A DNA stretch of 64,000 bases from Pontibacter indicus (lineage in GTDB: Bacteria; Bacteroidota; Bacteroidia; Cytophagales; Hymenobacteraceae). Below, piece after piece: positions 17,572-27,500 of this stretch (positions are counted from its first letter, which is position 1; every line of letters begins with the position of its first letter). The notes beneath the pieces are model-generated. The model saw nothing but the letters and a program-made list of their open reading frames with translations, ran no database searches and was not told the origin of the DNA. The position numbers and the translations under genes were made by a program. The stretch covers positions 1,488,001-1,552,000 of the forward strand of contig NZ_FTPP01000001.1 of the NCBI RefSeq assembly GCF_900156345.1. Direction: 5' to 3'.

Positions 17572-18051
17572 TCAGGTAGTTAGTTTTCCGTGCAAACGGC
17601 GAAGTACCACGATCTGACCGAGGTGATAGGCATTGTGTTCGGCCACCAGCATCGCTTCGCGCAGGAGCGTCTGCCCATTGCCATGAGGTATACGCGCAAA
17701 AAGATCCTGCTCCGTGTCCTGCACCAGTTGCACCATGGCGTCCAAATCTTGTTTGATGACTTGCAGGGTATGGTCCAGGGCTGCCTGGTCGGCAGGGGCT
17801 TCGGCTGCGGGCCAGTAGTCGTCGGGCCACTCCGGCGTCTGGTAGTTGGGGTTGCGGCAAAAGTCCAGGATGTCGTGCTGGGCGAAGCGCAGGTGCTCGA
17901 GCAGTTGCCAGATGGTATAGGGCAGTCCGGCTACGCGCTTGCCTGCATCCTGCACACTGATTCCCTGCAGCAGTTCCTCACCCGGCCGAAAAGCCTGCCC
18001 CATCCGCATCAGCTTTTCCAAATGATCGCGCAATTGTTGTTCCTGTTCCAT
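17572..18051 (-). CDS. DinB family protein
   Basis: This 159-aa protein is predicted to be a four-helix bundle of the DinB/YfiT type. The three metal-ligand histidines can be placed at HLRFAQHD (first helix pair) and in AEHNAYHLGQIVVLRR near the C terminus, the family hallmark. DinB proteins bind a divalent metal and many act as thiol-dependent transferases; no activity can be named here. Start ATG at 18051. It is convergent with the Mph-like gene and shares its terminator. Confidence 0.85.
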   Translation of the reverse strand: MEQEQQLRDHLEKLMRMGQAFRPGEELLQGISVQDAGKRVAGLPYTIWQLLEHLRFAQHDILDFCRNPNYQTPEWPDDYWPAAEAPADQAALDHTLQVIKQDLDAMVQLVQDTEQDLFARIPHGNGQTLLREAMLVAEHNAYHLGQIVVLRRLHGKLTT

Positions 18052-18252
18052 AGGCTCTTTTCGGGTTCATACTCCTATACCTACGCAGAGTTGAGTCAGA
18101 GCGCCTGTATATGTTCAAATCGGGAAGACAGCTGGCTGCCGTGAAGAAAGGCCAAATCCATACTAAGGTTAAAACTGTATTGGCTGGCTGCACCTGTGGA
18201 GAAGCAAAAAAGAGCAGCAACAATAACGAAGTCAGATGCTAGTTTCTCCTTT

Positions 18253-18267
18253 CAGGTATAGGTATAG
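18253..18267. repeat. Overlapping tandem core motifs
   Basis: CAGGTATAGGTATAG contains two overlapping AGGTATAG cores (18254-18261 and 18260-18267). It is a short 6-bp-unit expansion, an intermediate form between single motif copies and the 50-bp arrays. It lies in the roughly 300-bp gap between the DinB and Arg/Asp-rich genes, where I see no gene. Confidence 0.85.
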
Positions 18268-18285
18268 ATTGAAGTTCAAGCACAC

Positions 18286-18322
18286 AAAAAGGACAGCCGC
18301 TTCCCTGAGGTAGCGGCTGTCC
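18286..18322 (-). terminator. Rho-independent terminator of the disordered-protein gene
   Basis: GGACAGCCGCT (18291-18301) pairs with AGCGGCTGTCC (18312-18322). On the minus strand the hairpin is followed by U5. It ends the gene at 18349-19083. Confidence 0.9.
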
Positions 18323-18348
18323 CGTTAACTGTCTATTCAAATGTATCG

Positions 18349-19083
18349 CTAGTAGCGATCGTCGCGGTCACGTCGGTAGTTGCCACCTTGTGAGCCATAG
18401 CCCCCGTAGTTGCCCGACGAAATGCGATTGCTTCTGCTGCTGTCTAGGTCGGTGCCGTAGTCGTCTTCGAAGCTGCTGGTAATGCCCGCGTTCGGGATGC
18501 CCCTGCTGGAGTGGATGTTCTCTGTCGGCCGCATACGGCCATAGTCTGAAATACCATATCCCTCGCGCAGTCGGTCCTGGTTCATGCGGCTGCCACGCCC
18601 CATATCCCTCTGGTTGCTGCGGTCCTGGTTGCTGAAGCGGTCAGAGCTGCCAGACCAGTTGCGTTGGCCCATGTCTCGGTCCCGGTCAAAGTCACTGCTG
18701 CGCTGGCTATACCTGCCGGATGTGCTGTAGCGATCAGAAGACGACCAGTCCTGGCTGCGGTTGCGGTTCTCGCCCCAATTACTTCTGTCGCGCCCGCCGT
18801 ACTGCATGTTGTAGTCCGAATCACGGTTTCTGCTGCCTTCGCGCATCCTTTCATAGGTATCGCCCATATCGTCGCCCTCGTGGTAGCTGCGGCGCATGTT
18901 GCTGCGATCGTAGCGGTCGTGCTCCATGTCTGCGTGATGTCTGCGATACTCCTGCTCAAACTCGTTGGTCAGGTTGCGGGCGCTGTGGTAGTGCTCGTCG
19001 TTGCGGCCGTAGCCGGCGCCTCCACTGTAATCGTCCCGGTCGTAGTTGTCGTGATCGTAGCGATCTCTGTCTCGTCTGTTCAT
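18349..19083 (-). CDS. Disordered Arg/Asp/Ser/Tyr/Gly-rich protein
   Basis: This 244-aa protein starts MNRRDRDRYDHDNYDRDDY and is almost entirely Arg, Asp, Ser, Asn, Gly and Tyr, with no hydrophobic core and no signal peptide. It should be intrinsically disordered. A short segment in the middle (about 36-70, ARNLTNEFEQEYRRHHADME) is more conserved-looking and could form a helix. RS/RD/SYG-like composition is known for RNA-binding and condensate-forming proteins, so nucleic-acid binding or stress protection is possible but unproven. A protein of like composition and start lies at 58174-58923. The reading frame is supported by its own terminator. Confidence 0.75.
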   Translation of the reverse strand: MNRRDRDRYDHDNYDRDDYSGGAGYGRNDEHYHSARNLTNEFEQEYRRHHADMEHDRYDRSNMRRSYHEGDDMGDTYERMREGSRNRDSDYNMQYGGRDRSNWGENRNRSQDWSSSDRYSTSGRYSQRSSDFDRDRDMGQRNWSGSSDRFSNQDRSNQRDMGRGSRMNQDRLREGYGISDYGRMRPTENIHSSRGIPNAGITSSFEDDYGTDLDSSRSNRISSGNYGGYGSQGGNYRRDRDDRY

Positions 19084-19158
19084 AGTTTTCTATCAGGTTT
19101 AAAATGAAACTTCCCTTTTTAAACGAGCTCAGCGGCTAACGGTTATCCAGGCAGGGCC

Positions 19159-19671
19159 TCAGGTTTCTTTGATGCGGGAAGCCAGCACGCGGAACAGGAT
19201 GTAGAGAAAGGCGAAAATGGCCATGGCGATCAGCGTCCAGAACTTCTGCTCGTTCTTGTCCTGCCAGTAATCTCGCTCGCCCTCCGCAGACTTCAGCCTC
19301 TTGCGGATGGCCTGGTTGGCCAGTTGCTCGACGTGCAACTCACGCTGCAGGGAGTCAAGCGCCAGGGTGTCGCGTAAGTATACGATGCGCGGTTCGCTCC
19401 GTCTTTGCACGGGTGCGTAAGGTATAGCCGTTCTGGTTGGTGCGCTAGTTGGTCCTCCGACTGAAAAGGCTGCGTAGAAGTGTCCATCACCGATGGCTTC
19501 CGGGCTTAGTGCTGACTGGGAAGGACTAATGACAGGCCGGGGATGCACGGCAGGGGCGTACAGTTTCGGTAGCTTCCTGTTGGCGCCAGGTATAGCTTCC
19601 TCATCAGCCCCAGCCTGACGCTGGGTGGCGCAGGCACTAAGCAGCAGCAGTAAAACCAGGGTCCATCTCAT
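19159..19671 (-). CDS. Lipoprotein with coiled coil and C-terminal membrane helix
   Basis: This 170-aa protein begins with a lipobox LLSAC (Cys14). A proline-rich, probably extended region runs to about residue 90. A coiled-coil stretch (about 100-142, LDSLQRELHVEQLANQAIRK) and a transmembrane helix (about 144-162) follow. Having both a lipid anchor and a C-terminal helix is unusual. I do not recognise a family. It follows the disordered-protein gene region and is on the same strand, but a 75-bp gap separates them. Confidence 0.65.
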   Translation of the reverse strand: MRWTLVLLLLLSACATQRQAGADEEAIPGANRKLPKLYAPAVHPRPVISPSQSALSPEAIGDGHFYAAFSVGGPTSAPTRTAIPYAPVQRRSEPRIVYLRDTLALDSLQRELHVEQLANQAIRKRLKSAEGERDYWQDKNEQKFWTLIAMAIFAFLYILFRVLASRIKET

Positions 19672-19859
19672 GCGACAGGGGGCGTCAGGTTAGATAAGCT
19701 ATACCTGTCGCCTATACGCATGCGGCCGTCCGGTGGGTGCGAAAAGCGGGGATGCCCGTTGTTATTTTTCAAAAAACGCAGCCCAATTAGAACAACTCAT
19801 CTTTTGATTTGTCTTTAATTATAAACAACTTTAAAAAAATCAGGCCTCACCCTCTTTCC

Positions 19860-22421
19860 ATGACCACACCCTTCTCTCTTTCAGCGGAAGTTTTGCGCGC
19901 TTTCGAGGCTATACCTGAGCTATACCTGATCCTGTCCACCGACTTCCACATACTGGGTGCCAGCAACGCTTACCTGCAACTGACCCAGTTTAACCAGGAC
20001 GAGCTCAGAGGACGCTACCTGTTCGAAGTTTTCCCCGACAACCCGGATTTAGCGTTAGCTGACGGCACCCACAACCTGCGCAACTCGCTCGAATACGTCA
20101 TTGAGCACAAGCAACGTCATCAGATGGCGCTCCAGCGTTACGACATGCAGCTCCCTCCGCAAACGGGTAATTTCCTTGAAAAATACTGGCTACCTTCCAA
20201 CACGCCGGTGCTGGACGAGCACGGCAACATCAGCTACATCCTGCACAAAGTACTGGATGTAACAGAGCAGGTGCTGGCCCAGGAGCAGCTGCAGCAGAGT
20301 GAGCAGGAGATGAAGGAACTGCTTGGCGAGCAAAAAATCACGAAAGCGGCCCTGATTACCGCACGTGCCGAGGCGGAACTGGAGCGCCGCAAACTGCACA
20401 ACATCTTCATGCAGGCGCCCGCCATGATCTGTATTCTGGAAGGGCCACAGCATGTTTTCAGTTTTGCTAACCCCACCTACCAGCAGTTGGTCGGCAACCG
20501 GCCTATACTGGGCAAGCCCATCCTGGAGGCCATGCCGGAGCTGGAAGGGCAAACGGTGATCGGGATGCTGAACGAGGTATACCAGACAGGTGAAAGCGCC
20601 TTCGCACACGAGTTGCTCGTGCGCCTGGACCACGCCAATTCCGGCAACCTGGGCAATAACTATTACAACTTCACTTACCAGGCGATCCGTAACCTGCAGG
20701 GCCATATCGACGGCATCATGGTATTCGCCTTTGAAGTAACGGCACAGGTATTGGCACGTCGCGAGATGCAGGCATCCAACCTGGAGCTGTACCACGCACA
20801 AAAGGCCCTGCTGCACCTGAACGAGGAACTGGAAAAGCGCATTGCCGCGCGCACCGAGGAACTGCAGTTGTCCAAAGCCGCGATTGAAGCGCAGCGCAAC
20901 CAGTTGCACACCATCTTCATGAATTCCCCCACCCCGTTTCTGGCGGTGGATGGCCCTGAGTTCAGGTTTCAAATGATCAACCCGGCCTTTAAGAAGGTGT
21001 TTCCGGGCAAGAACATGCTCGGCAAAACCCTGCTCGAAGTGTTCCCGGAGCTGCAGTCCACCCCCATACCGCCTATTCTGCAGGCCGTATACCGCACGGG
21101 CGAAAAATTCGAAGCCGTGGAATACCCTCTCATGCTTTCGCGCTCCGACGGGGCCGAACCGGAGCAGATTTACTTTTCCTTTACTTACCAGGCCCGGCGC
21201 GATGAAAAGGGTGCCATAGACGGTGTGCTGGTGTTTGCTCACGATGTAACGGAGCAGGTGAAGGCCCGGCAAGCGGTGGAGCAAAGCGCCGAGCGGCTGC
21301 GCCTGATCACAGACGCACTGCCCGTACTGATCGGCTACTTGGACAAAGAGGAGAAGTACCGTTTCACGAACAAGGCCTACGAAGCGTGGTTCCCGGGAAA
21401 GGCAAGCGACTTGCTGGGCAAACCCGTGCGGGAGATCGTCGGTGAAAAGGCCTACAGCGGTGTGAAGCAATACATCGACCGGGCCCTGGCCGGCGAGCGC
21501 CTCGACTTTGAGAGCCGCATGCCCTACCGCGAGGACTTTGTGAAGTACATCCAAACCAGCTACGTGCCCGACATCCGAGATGGAGAGGTGGCCGGGTTCT
21601 ATACCTTGGTGCACGACATCACGGATCAAACCATCGCCCGCCTGAAGCTGGAAGAGAGTGGGCACGAGGCCCGTGCGCTGAGCACCAAACTGGCCGAGAC
21701 CAACCAGGAGCTCTCCGGAACGAATGCCCAGCTAACCCGCACCAACATCGACCTGGACAACTTCATCTATGCCGCCTCCCACGACCTCAAGGCCCCGATC
21801 TACAACATCGAGCGACTGCTGCTTATCCTGATAGAATCCATCCCGAACGACGCACATGCCTCCCCGGAACTGAAGCAGGTCATCGAGATGATTCACAGTT
21901 CCATCAGCCGGTTCAAGCGCACCATCGATCACCTGACGGATGTGACCAAACTGCAGAAGGAAAACAACCAGGAGGCCTCGGAAGTGAACCTCTCCGAACT
22001 AATCCATGACATCCGGCTCGACCTGAGTGCCCAGATCGACAATGTGGGTGCCCACATAGAGGTGGACGTAGCCGCCTGCAACGCCATCCGCTTCTCAGAA
22101 AAGAACATGCGCTCTGTGCTCTACAATTTATTATCGAACGCCATCAAATACAGAGACCCGGATCGCACTCCGGTTGTTAAAATTAGCTGTGAAAAGGCCG
22201 GTGACTATACCTTACTGAAGGTGCAGGACAATGGACTGGGCATGAAGCCAAGCGGCGTGGCCAAGATCTTCTCGATGTTCACCCGCCTGCACGACCACGT
22301 GGAAGGTTCTGGCATTGGCCTGTACATGGTCAAAAAGATTGTGGAGAACGCTGAGGGGCGGATTGAAGTTGACAGTAAGATTGGTCAGGGCACTACCTTT
22401 AGTGTGTATTTTAAAAGGTAG
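19860..22421 (+). CDS. Multi-PAS sensor histidine kinase
   Basis: About 854 aa from the ATG at 19860; an upstream TTG at 19809 is in frame but unlikely. No transmembrane helix is visible, so it should be cytoplasmic. Four PAS-like domains lie at about 10-135, 175-300, 345-470 and 475-600, separated by coiled-coil linkers; the second and third share the IFMQAPAMICILEGP/IFMNSPTPFLAVDGP start. The phospho-acceptor is His641 in ASHDLKAP. The ATPase has an N-box NLLSNAIKY, G1 DNGLGM and G2 GSGIGLYMVK. No response regulator gene adjoins it, so it is an orphan. Two dispersed 10-mers lie in tandem in the first PAS domain. Confidence 0.92.
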   Translation: MTTPFSLSAEVLRAFEAIPELYLILSTDFHILGASNAYLQLTQFNQDELRGRYLFEVFPDNPDLALADGTHNLRNSLEYVIEHKQRHQMALQRYDMQLPPQTGNFLEKYWLPSNTPVLDEHGNISYILHKVLDVTEQVLAQEQLQQSEQEMKELLGEQKITKAALITARAEAELERRKLHNIFMQAPAMICILEGPQHVFSFANPTYQQLVGNRPILGKPILEAMPELEGQTVIGMLNEVYQTGESAFAHELLVRLDHANSGNLGNNYYNFTYQAIRNLQGHIDGIMVFAFEVTAQVLARREMQASNLELYHAQKALLHLNEELEKRIAARTEELQLSKAAIEAQRNQLHTIFMNSPTPFLAVDGPEFRFQMINPAFKKVFPGKNMLGKTLLEVFPELQSTPIPPILQAVYRTGEKFEAVEYPLMLSRSDGAEPEQIYFSFTYQARRDEKGAIDGVLVFAHDVTEQVKARQAVEQSAERLRLITDALPVLIGYLDKEEKYRFTNKAYEAWFPGKASDLLGKPVREIVGEKAYSGVKQYIDRALAGERLDFESRMPYREDFVKYIQTSYVPDIRDGEVAGFYTLVHDITDQTIARLKLEESGHEARALSTKLAETNQELSGTNAQLTRTNIDLDNFIYAASHDLKAPIYNIERLLLILIESIPNDAHASPELKQVIEMIHSSISRFKRTIDHLTDVTKLQKENNQEASEVNLSELIHDIRLDLSAQIDNVGAHIEVDVAACNAIRFSEKNMRSVLYNLLSNAIKYRDPDRTPVVKISCEKAGDYTLLKVQDNGLGMKPSGVAKIFSMFTRLHDHVEGSGIGLYMVKKIVENAEGRIEVDSKIGQGTTFSVYFKR
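19908..19928 (+). repeat. Two 10-mer copies in tandem within a coding region
   Basis: GCTATACCTG occurs at 19908-19917 and again at 19919-19928, 11 bases apart. The first is read as Ala-Ile-Pro and the second, in another frame, as Leu-Tyr-Leu. The same DNA word is therefore kept in two frames in the same gene. Confidence 0.95.
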
Positions 22422-22466
22422 TTTAATGTTTAGCTAGCATCTAGTCGATAATTTTTAATATACGAA

Positions 22467-22868
22467 ATGGACAAATTAAGACTTGAAATAGAGAAAAGAG
22501 AAGATGGCAGTCTTTCCAATAAAGTTGTCATTCCTTTTATCAATGAAAAGTCTTTGATTGAAATTCTGAAAGGTATAGAACTTGAATATGACAAATCGCT
22601 AGCAGGAGCCTATGACGGAATTAGCCCAGCAGAATTTATCGATGAATTTCAACAGCGTGAAGAGAAAGTAAAATCTAGGATCTTAGAATGTGAATGCGGT
22701 TGTGACGGCTGTTGGTCTTTCGTTGTTAAAATAACCGAAAAGGACGATTTGATTGAGTGGAGCCATTTTGAACAAGTCCATAGAGATAATTGGGAATACA
22801 CCCAAATAGAACCGTTTCAGTTCGAAAGAAGTGATTACTTGAAGGAAATGGAAAAATTAAAGGCGTAA
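22467..22868 (+). CDS. Unknown small acidic protein with a CECGCDGCW motif
   Basis: This 133-aa protein starts MDKLRLEIEKRE and has no signal peptide or membrane helix. A cysteine cluster CECGCDGCW lies at about residues 75-83, followed by SFVVKI. The codon use is clearly AT-richer than in neighbours (many AAA, GAA, TTT and ATT codons), which suggests recent acquisition. I do not recognise the family. The cysteines could bind zinc or form a small structural knot. It lies 45 bp after the histidine kinase on the same strand. Confidence 0.7.
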   Translation: MDKLRLEIEKREDGSLSNKVVIPFINEKSLIEILKGIELEYDKSLAGAYDGISPAEFIDEFQQREEKVKSRILECECGCDGCWSFVVKITEKDDLIEWSHFEQVHRDNWEYTQIEPFQFERSDYLKEMEKLKA

Positions 22869-22949
22869 GAAAGCTCCAGTAACAAGGTAAAAAACTCAGC
22901 TTCGGCCGCCGACCTTTTCATTGTTTACAAAAGTGCAGGTATAGCAAAA

Positions 22950-22983
22950 AAAAGCCGCAGCTGGTTATCCCTCTGCGGCTTTT
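22950..22983. terminator. Bidirectional terminator
   Basis: AAAGCCGCAG (22951-22960) pairs with CTGCGGCTTT (22973-22982), with A-rich and T-rich flanks. It is between the unknown gene and the convergent efflux operon. A dispersed 10-mer copy directly precedes it (22936-22945) and another follows (23002-23011). Confidence 0.88.
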
Positions 22984-23013
22984 CTGATTTAATCAGCCTT
23001 GGCTATACCTGGC

Positions 23014-24465
23014 TTATTCCTGCCAGCCGCCACCCAGGGCACGGTAGAGTCCCACTGTCGACTGCAGGATGTTCTTTCGGGTGTTGGTCAAGTGCAGTTC
23101 GGCCTCGAGCACGCTGCGCTGGGCCGTGATGATCTCGAGGTAGCTGGCGTAACCAGCCGCGTACAGGTCGTTGGCAGTTCCCACAGCTTCTTGTAGTACC
23201 TCCACCTCTTCCTGTTTCAGCTCAGCCGACTGGCGGAAGTTCTCGATCCCACGCAGGTTGGTCATCACCTCCTGCACTCCCGTCAGCACAGCGCTCTGGT
23301 ACGCCGCGAAGGCCTGCAGCCTGCCGGCATCGGCACGGCGGAAGTCAGCCCGGATGTTGCTGCGGTTGAGCAAAGGCGCCGACAATCCGCCCAGCACGCC
23401 GTAGGCGAGGGAGGCTGGCTTGAAGAGCAGTGAAGCATCAAAGGCATTGTAGCCCACATAAGGGTTGAGCGTGAGAGCTGGCAGGAAAGCGGCTCGGGCA
23501 GCCGCCACATCAGCCTTCGTCGCCAGCAGCTCGAGCTCTGCCTGCTGAATATCGGGTCTGCGGCGCAGCAGGTCGCTTGGCACACCGGCATGCACCTGTT
23601 GCGGCAGCTCCTGCTCTACCAGCGCCGCACCCCGCGCGATCGGCTGCGGGTGACGGCCCAGCAGACGGTTCAGCTGGTTCTCGGTTTGCGTGATCTCCTG
23701 CGTCTTCTCTGCTTTCAGGGCCTGCGTGTTCAGCAACTGGGCGGCAAACTGCTTCACAGCCAGCTCTGTGGCCCTGCCCCCTTCTTTCTGGATGCACACT
23801 AGTTCCAGCGCCCTTTCCTGCAACGCAATGTTGCGGTCCAGGATGGCCAGTTCGTTGTCTAACGAAAGCAGCTGGTAGTAAAGGTTAGCCACATCAGCCA
23901 CCAGGGAGGTCGTCACCAGCTGCCTGCCTTTTTCGGAGGCCATGAAGCGCGCGAAGGCAGCTTTTCTGCCCTGGCGCAGCTTGCCCCATAGGTCTATTTC
24001 CCAGGAGCTGCGCAGGCCCAGGAAATACTCCGGCACCAGCGGCTGGTTTACCTTCTGGTCTTCCGAAATGTTGGGCGACAGGTTGGTGTCGAAGTTGCCG
24101 ACGCCGGTCATGGTATACTTGCCAAAGCGGTCAACACCAGCGGCCCCAACAGCAGACACCTGCGGCAGTAGCTCACCGCGTGTCTGCAGCACGCCTGCTC
24201 TGGCGAGCTCGATCCGCTGCGCGGCTGCCAGCACATCCGGGTTGTTGTGCAGCGCAGTGTCGATCAGGCGCACCAGGTGTTCGTCTTTAAAGAAATCGCG
24301 CCAGCGCACATCGCCCAGACTGGCTGAGTCGGCGGTGCTGCCGAAGCTGGCAGGCAAGGGCGCTGCGTCTGGCAGCTGCGTAGGCTCTATGGCCTTACAG
24401 GCTCCCAGCAGTACCAGCAGCGCGAGGCAGGGTATGGTTTTTAATAAACTTCTATGTAAATGCAT
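23014..24465 (-). CDS. RND efflux outer-membrane lipoprotein (OprM/NodT family)
   Basis: This 483-aa protein has a lipoprotein signal ending LLGAC (about Cys22) and two repeated TolC-like halves. Conserved elements include WRDFFKDEHLVRLIDTALHNNPDV at the start, SSWEIDLWGKLR, and RRPDIQQAELELLATKADVAAARAAFLPAL before the second half. It should form the trimeric outer-membrane channel that completes the pump. It is the last gene of the operon, 35 bp after the pump gene, and ends near a strong terminator. Confidence 0.93.
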   Translation of the reverse strand: MHLHRSLLKTIPCLALLVLLGACKAIEPTQLPDAAPLPASFGSTADSASLGDVRWRDFFKDEHLVRLIDTALHNNPDVLAAAQRIELARAGVLQTRGELLPQVSAVGAAGVDRFGKYTMTGVGNFDTNLSPNISEDQKVNQPLVPEYFLGLRSSWEIDLWGKLRQGRKAAFARFMASEKGRQLVTTSLVADVANLYYQLLSLDNELAILDRNIALQERALELVCIQKEGGRATELAVKQFAAQLLNTQALKAEKTQEITQTENQLNRLLGRHPQPIARGAALVEQELPQQVHAGVPSDLLRRRPDIQQAELELLATKADVAAARAAFLPALTLNPYVGYNAFDASLLFKPASLAYGVLGGLSAPLLNRSNIRADFRRADAGRLQAFAAYQSAVLTGVQEVMTNLRGIENFRQSAELKQEEVEVLQEAVGTANDLYAAGYASYLEIITAQRSVLEAELHLTNTRKNILQSTVGLYRALGGGWQE

Positions 24466-24500
24466 GGTTGCAAAATCAATTTGGTAAAACTTCCGAAGGC

Positions 24501-27500
24501 TTAGGCCATGGCCACTTCTTCTTCCTTCTTTTTCTTTTTGCCCTTGCCAATGGAGGCAAACAGTACGTACAGTCCCGGAATGATCAGCACGCCGAAGATC
24601 GTACCGATGAGCATGCCGCCAGCAGCAGCCGTACCGATGGAGCGGTTACCCATGGCACCCGCCCCGGTAGCGATCGTCAGTGGAATAAGTCCGGCCACGA
24701 AAGCGAGCGAAGTCATCAGGATCGGACGGAAACGCGACACGGCGCCGTCTACGGAGGCCTGCAGCACGGTGCGTCCCTCCTGCTGCCGCTGGATGGCAAA
24801 CTCCACGATCAGGATGGCGTTCTTGCCCAGGAGGCCGATGAGCATCACCAGGGCTACCTGTGCGTAGATGTTGTTCTGCAGACCCAATAGTTGCAGCGAC
24901 AGGAAGGCACCGAATATACCTGTCGGCAGTGACAGGATCACCGGCAGCGGCAGCAGGAAGCTTTCATACTGACCGGCCAGCAGCAGGTATACAAAGAGCA
25001 GGCAGACGATGAAGATGAACACGGTCTGGTTGCCCGACAGGATCTCCTCACGCGTCATACCGGACCACTCGTAGGTATAGCCCCTTGGCAGGTTCTCCTC
25101 CGCCACGCGCTCAATGGCCTTGATGGCGTCACCACTGCTATACCCTGGTGCGGCGCTTCCGTTGATCATGGCCGAGGTATACATGTTGTAGCGGGTGAGC
25201 TGCTCCGGTCCGTACACGCGTTCCAGCGTCACGAATGCCGAGAACGGCACCATCTCGCCCCACTCGTTTTTCACGTACATCTTCAGCACGTCTTCCGGCT
25301 TGCTGCGGTAGTCCGGCGAGGCCTGCACCATCACCTTGTACATCTGCCCGAAGCGGATGAAGTTGGAGGCGTAGTAGCTGCCCATCAGCGTCTGCAGGGT
25401 ACCCATGGCATTGTCCACGGTCACGCCGTTTTTGGCCGCCAGGTCCTGGTCCACGTGAATGAGGTACTGCGGGAAGCTTGCGTCGAAGTTGGTGAAGGCA
25501 GAACTTACCTCCGGTGCCTGCTGCATGGCCTGCACAAACTGGTTCGTCACTTCAGCAGTCTCCGTGAGCGTGGCCGTTTTGTCGCGGGCCAGCAAGCGCA
25601 GCTCAAAGCCGCTCGAGTTACCGAAGCCCGGCACGGTTGGCGGCGGGAAGTACTCGATGCTGGCGTCTTTCAGGTAGGCCGTTTTCTCGGTGAGCTGGGC
25701 GATGATGTCCTCCACCGACTCGGTGCGCTCGTCCCAGGCCTTGAGGTTGATCATGCCCATACCGTAAGAGGCACCAGCCGCATCGGTCAGCAAGCTGAAG
25801 CCCGCCAGCGTCGACACGTTCTCCACAGCCCCGATCTCTTCGGCTGCTTTCTGTACCTGGTCCAGCACATATTCGGTACGCTCCACGGTAGCACCCGCCG
25901 GCGTAGTCACGTTCACGTAGATCATGCCCTGGTCTTCGGTCGGGATAAAGCCTGTTGGCAGGATGCGGGTGATGCCCCAGGTGCCGAGCACGAACACCAG
26001 CAGGATGCCCAGCGTCACGGTTCGACGACCGGCAACACGCAGGATGAGGCTCTTGTAGCCGTTCTCCACCTTGCTATAGCCGAGATTAAACTTGTCGAAG
26101 AAGCGCTGCAAAAGGCTATTCTTTTTATGCTGGCTGTGGTCCACTTTCAGCATGATGGCGCAAAGAGCGGGCGTGAGCGTGAGTGCGTTGATACCCGAGA
26201 TCACAATCGAAATGGCCAGTGTGATTGAGAACTGGCGGTAGAATATCCCCACCGGACCCGTCATCATCGCCACCGGCACAAACACCGCCGACATCACCAG
26301 CGTGATCGCGATGATGGCACCGCTGATCTCACCCATTGCCTCCAAAGTAGCCTCGCGGGCATTCATCTTTTTCTCGTGCATCTTGCTGTGCACGGCCTCG
26401 ACGACCACAATGGCGTTATCGACGACAATACCGATGGCCAGCACCAGTGCAAAAAGCGTGAGCAGGTTGATGGAGAAGTCGAACATGTCCATGAAGAAGA
26501 AGGTACCTACCAGCGACACCGGCACGGCCAGGATCGGGATCAGGGTAGAGCGCCAGTCCTGCAGGAAGATGAACACCACGATCGACACCAGGATAAAGGC
26601 CTCGAGCAGGGTGATCAGTACCGCCGACATAGAGGCGTCGAGGAAGCGGGACACGTCGTAAGCGAGGTTGTACTTCATGCTCGGCGGGAATGAAGTCTCC
26701 TCCAGCTCAGCCATTTTCAGCTTCACGTTCTCGATTACCTCTTTGGCGTTGGAGCCCGGGCGCTGCTTGATCATGATAGAGGCCGACGGGCGGCCGTCAG
26801 TCTTCGACACCATGCCGTAGTCCACGGCGCCAAACTCGATCTCAGCCACGTCTTTGAGGCGCAGCACCGAGCCGGAGCCGTCGGCGTTCGAGCGGATGGC
26901 AATGTTTTCGTACTGGGCAGGCTCGAAAAGCTTACCGGTGTAGCGGAGCACGTACTGCAGCATCTGGGCGTTGCCGCCCGAGCTTTCGCCCGCTTTACCC
27001 GGCGCAGCTTCCACATTCTGAGCGCGGATGGCGTTGATCACCTCGTCGGGCGACACGCCGTAGGCCATGAGGCGGTCAGGCTTGAGCCACACCCGCATGG
27101 AGTAGTCGCGGTTACCCATGATCTCGCAGAAGCCAACCCCGTCGATACGCTTGAGCTCCTGCAGGATGTTGATGTCGGCGAAGTTGTACACAAACTCTTC
27201 GTCGGCACTCGGGTCGTCGCTCATCAGGTTGAGGTATAGCAGCATACTGTTCACCTCTTTCTCGGTGGTCACACCGGCTTTGATCACCTCTTCGGGCAAT
27301 TCGTCGAGCACGGTCGTCACGCGGTTCTGCACGTTTACAGCGGCCAGGTCGGGGTCGGTACCCACTTCAAAGAAGATCTGGATCAGCGTGACGCCGTTGT
27401 TACTCGAAACGGAGGTCATGTACGTCATGCCGGGCACCCCGTTGATAGCGCGCTCGAGCGGCGTGGCCACGGCTTTGGTACTCACTTCGGCATTGGCACC

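Noticed and set aside
19809..19859. Upstream TTG start for the kinase gene
   Set aside because: ATG at 19860 gives a natural N terminus; TTG starts at 10422, 32769, 35695 and 59279 were set aside for the same reason.
20190..21665. Long antisense frame (491 codons) opposite the kinase gene
   Set aside because: Shadow of the GC-rich kinase gene: composition is typical of antisense frames and the sense strand has clear PAS/HisKA domains.
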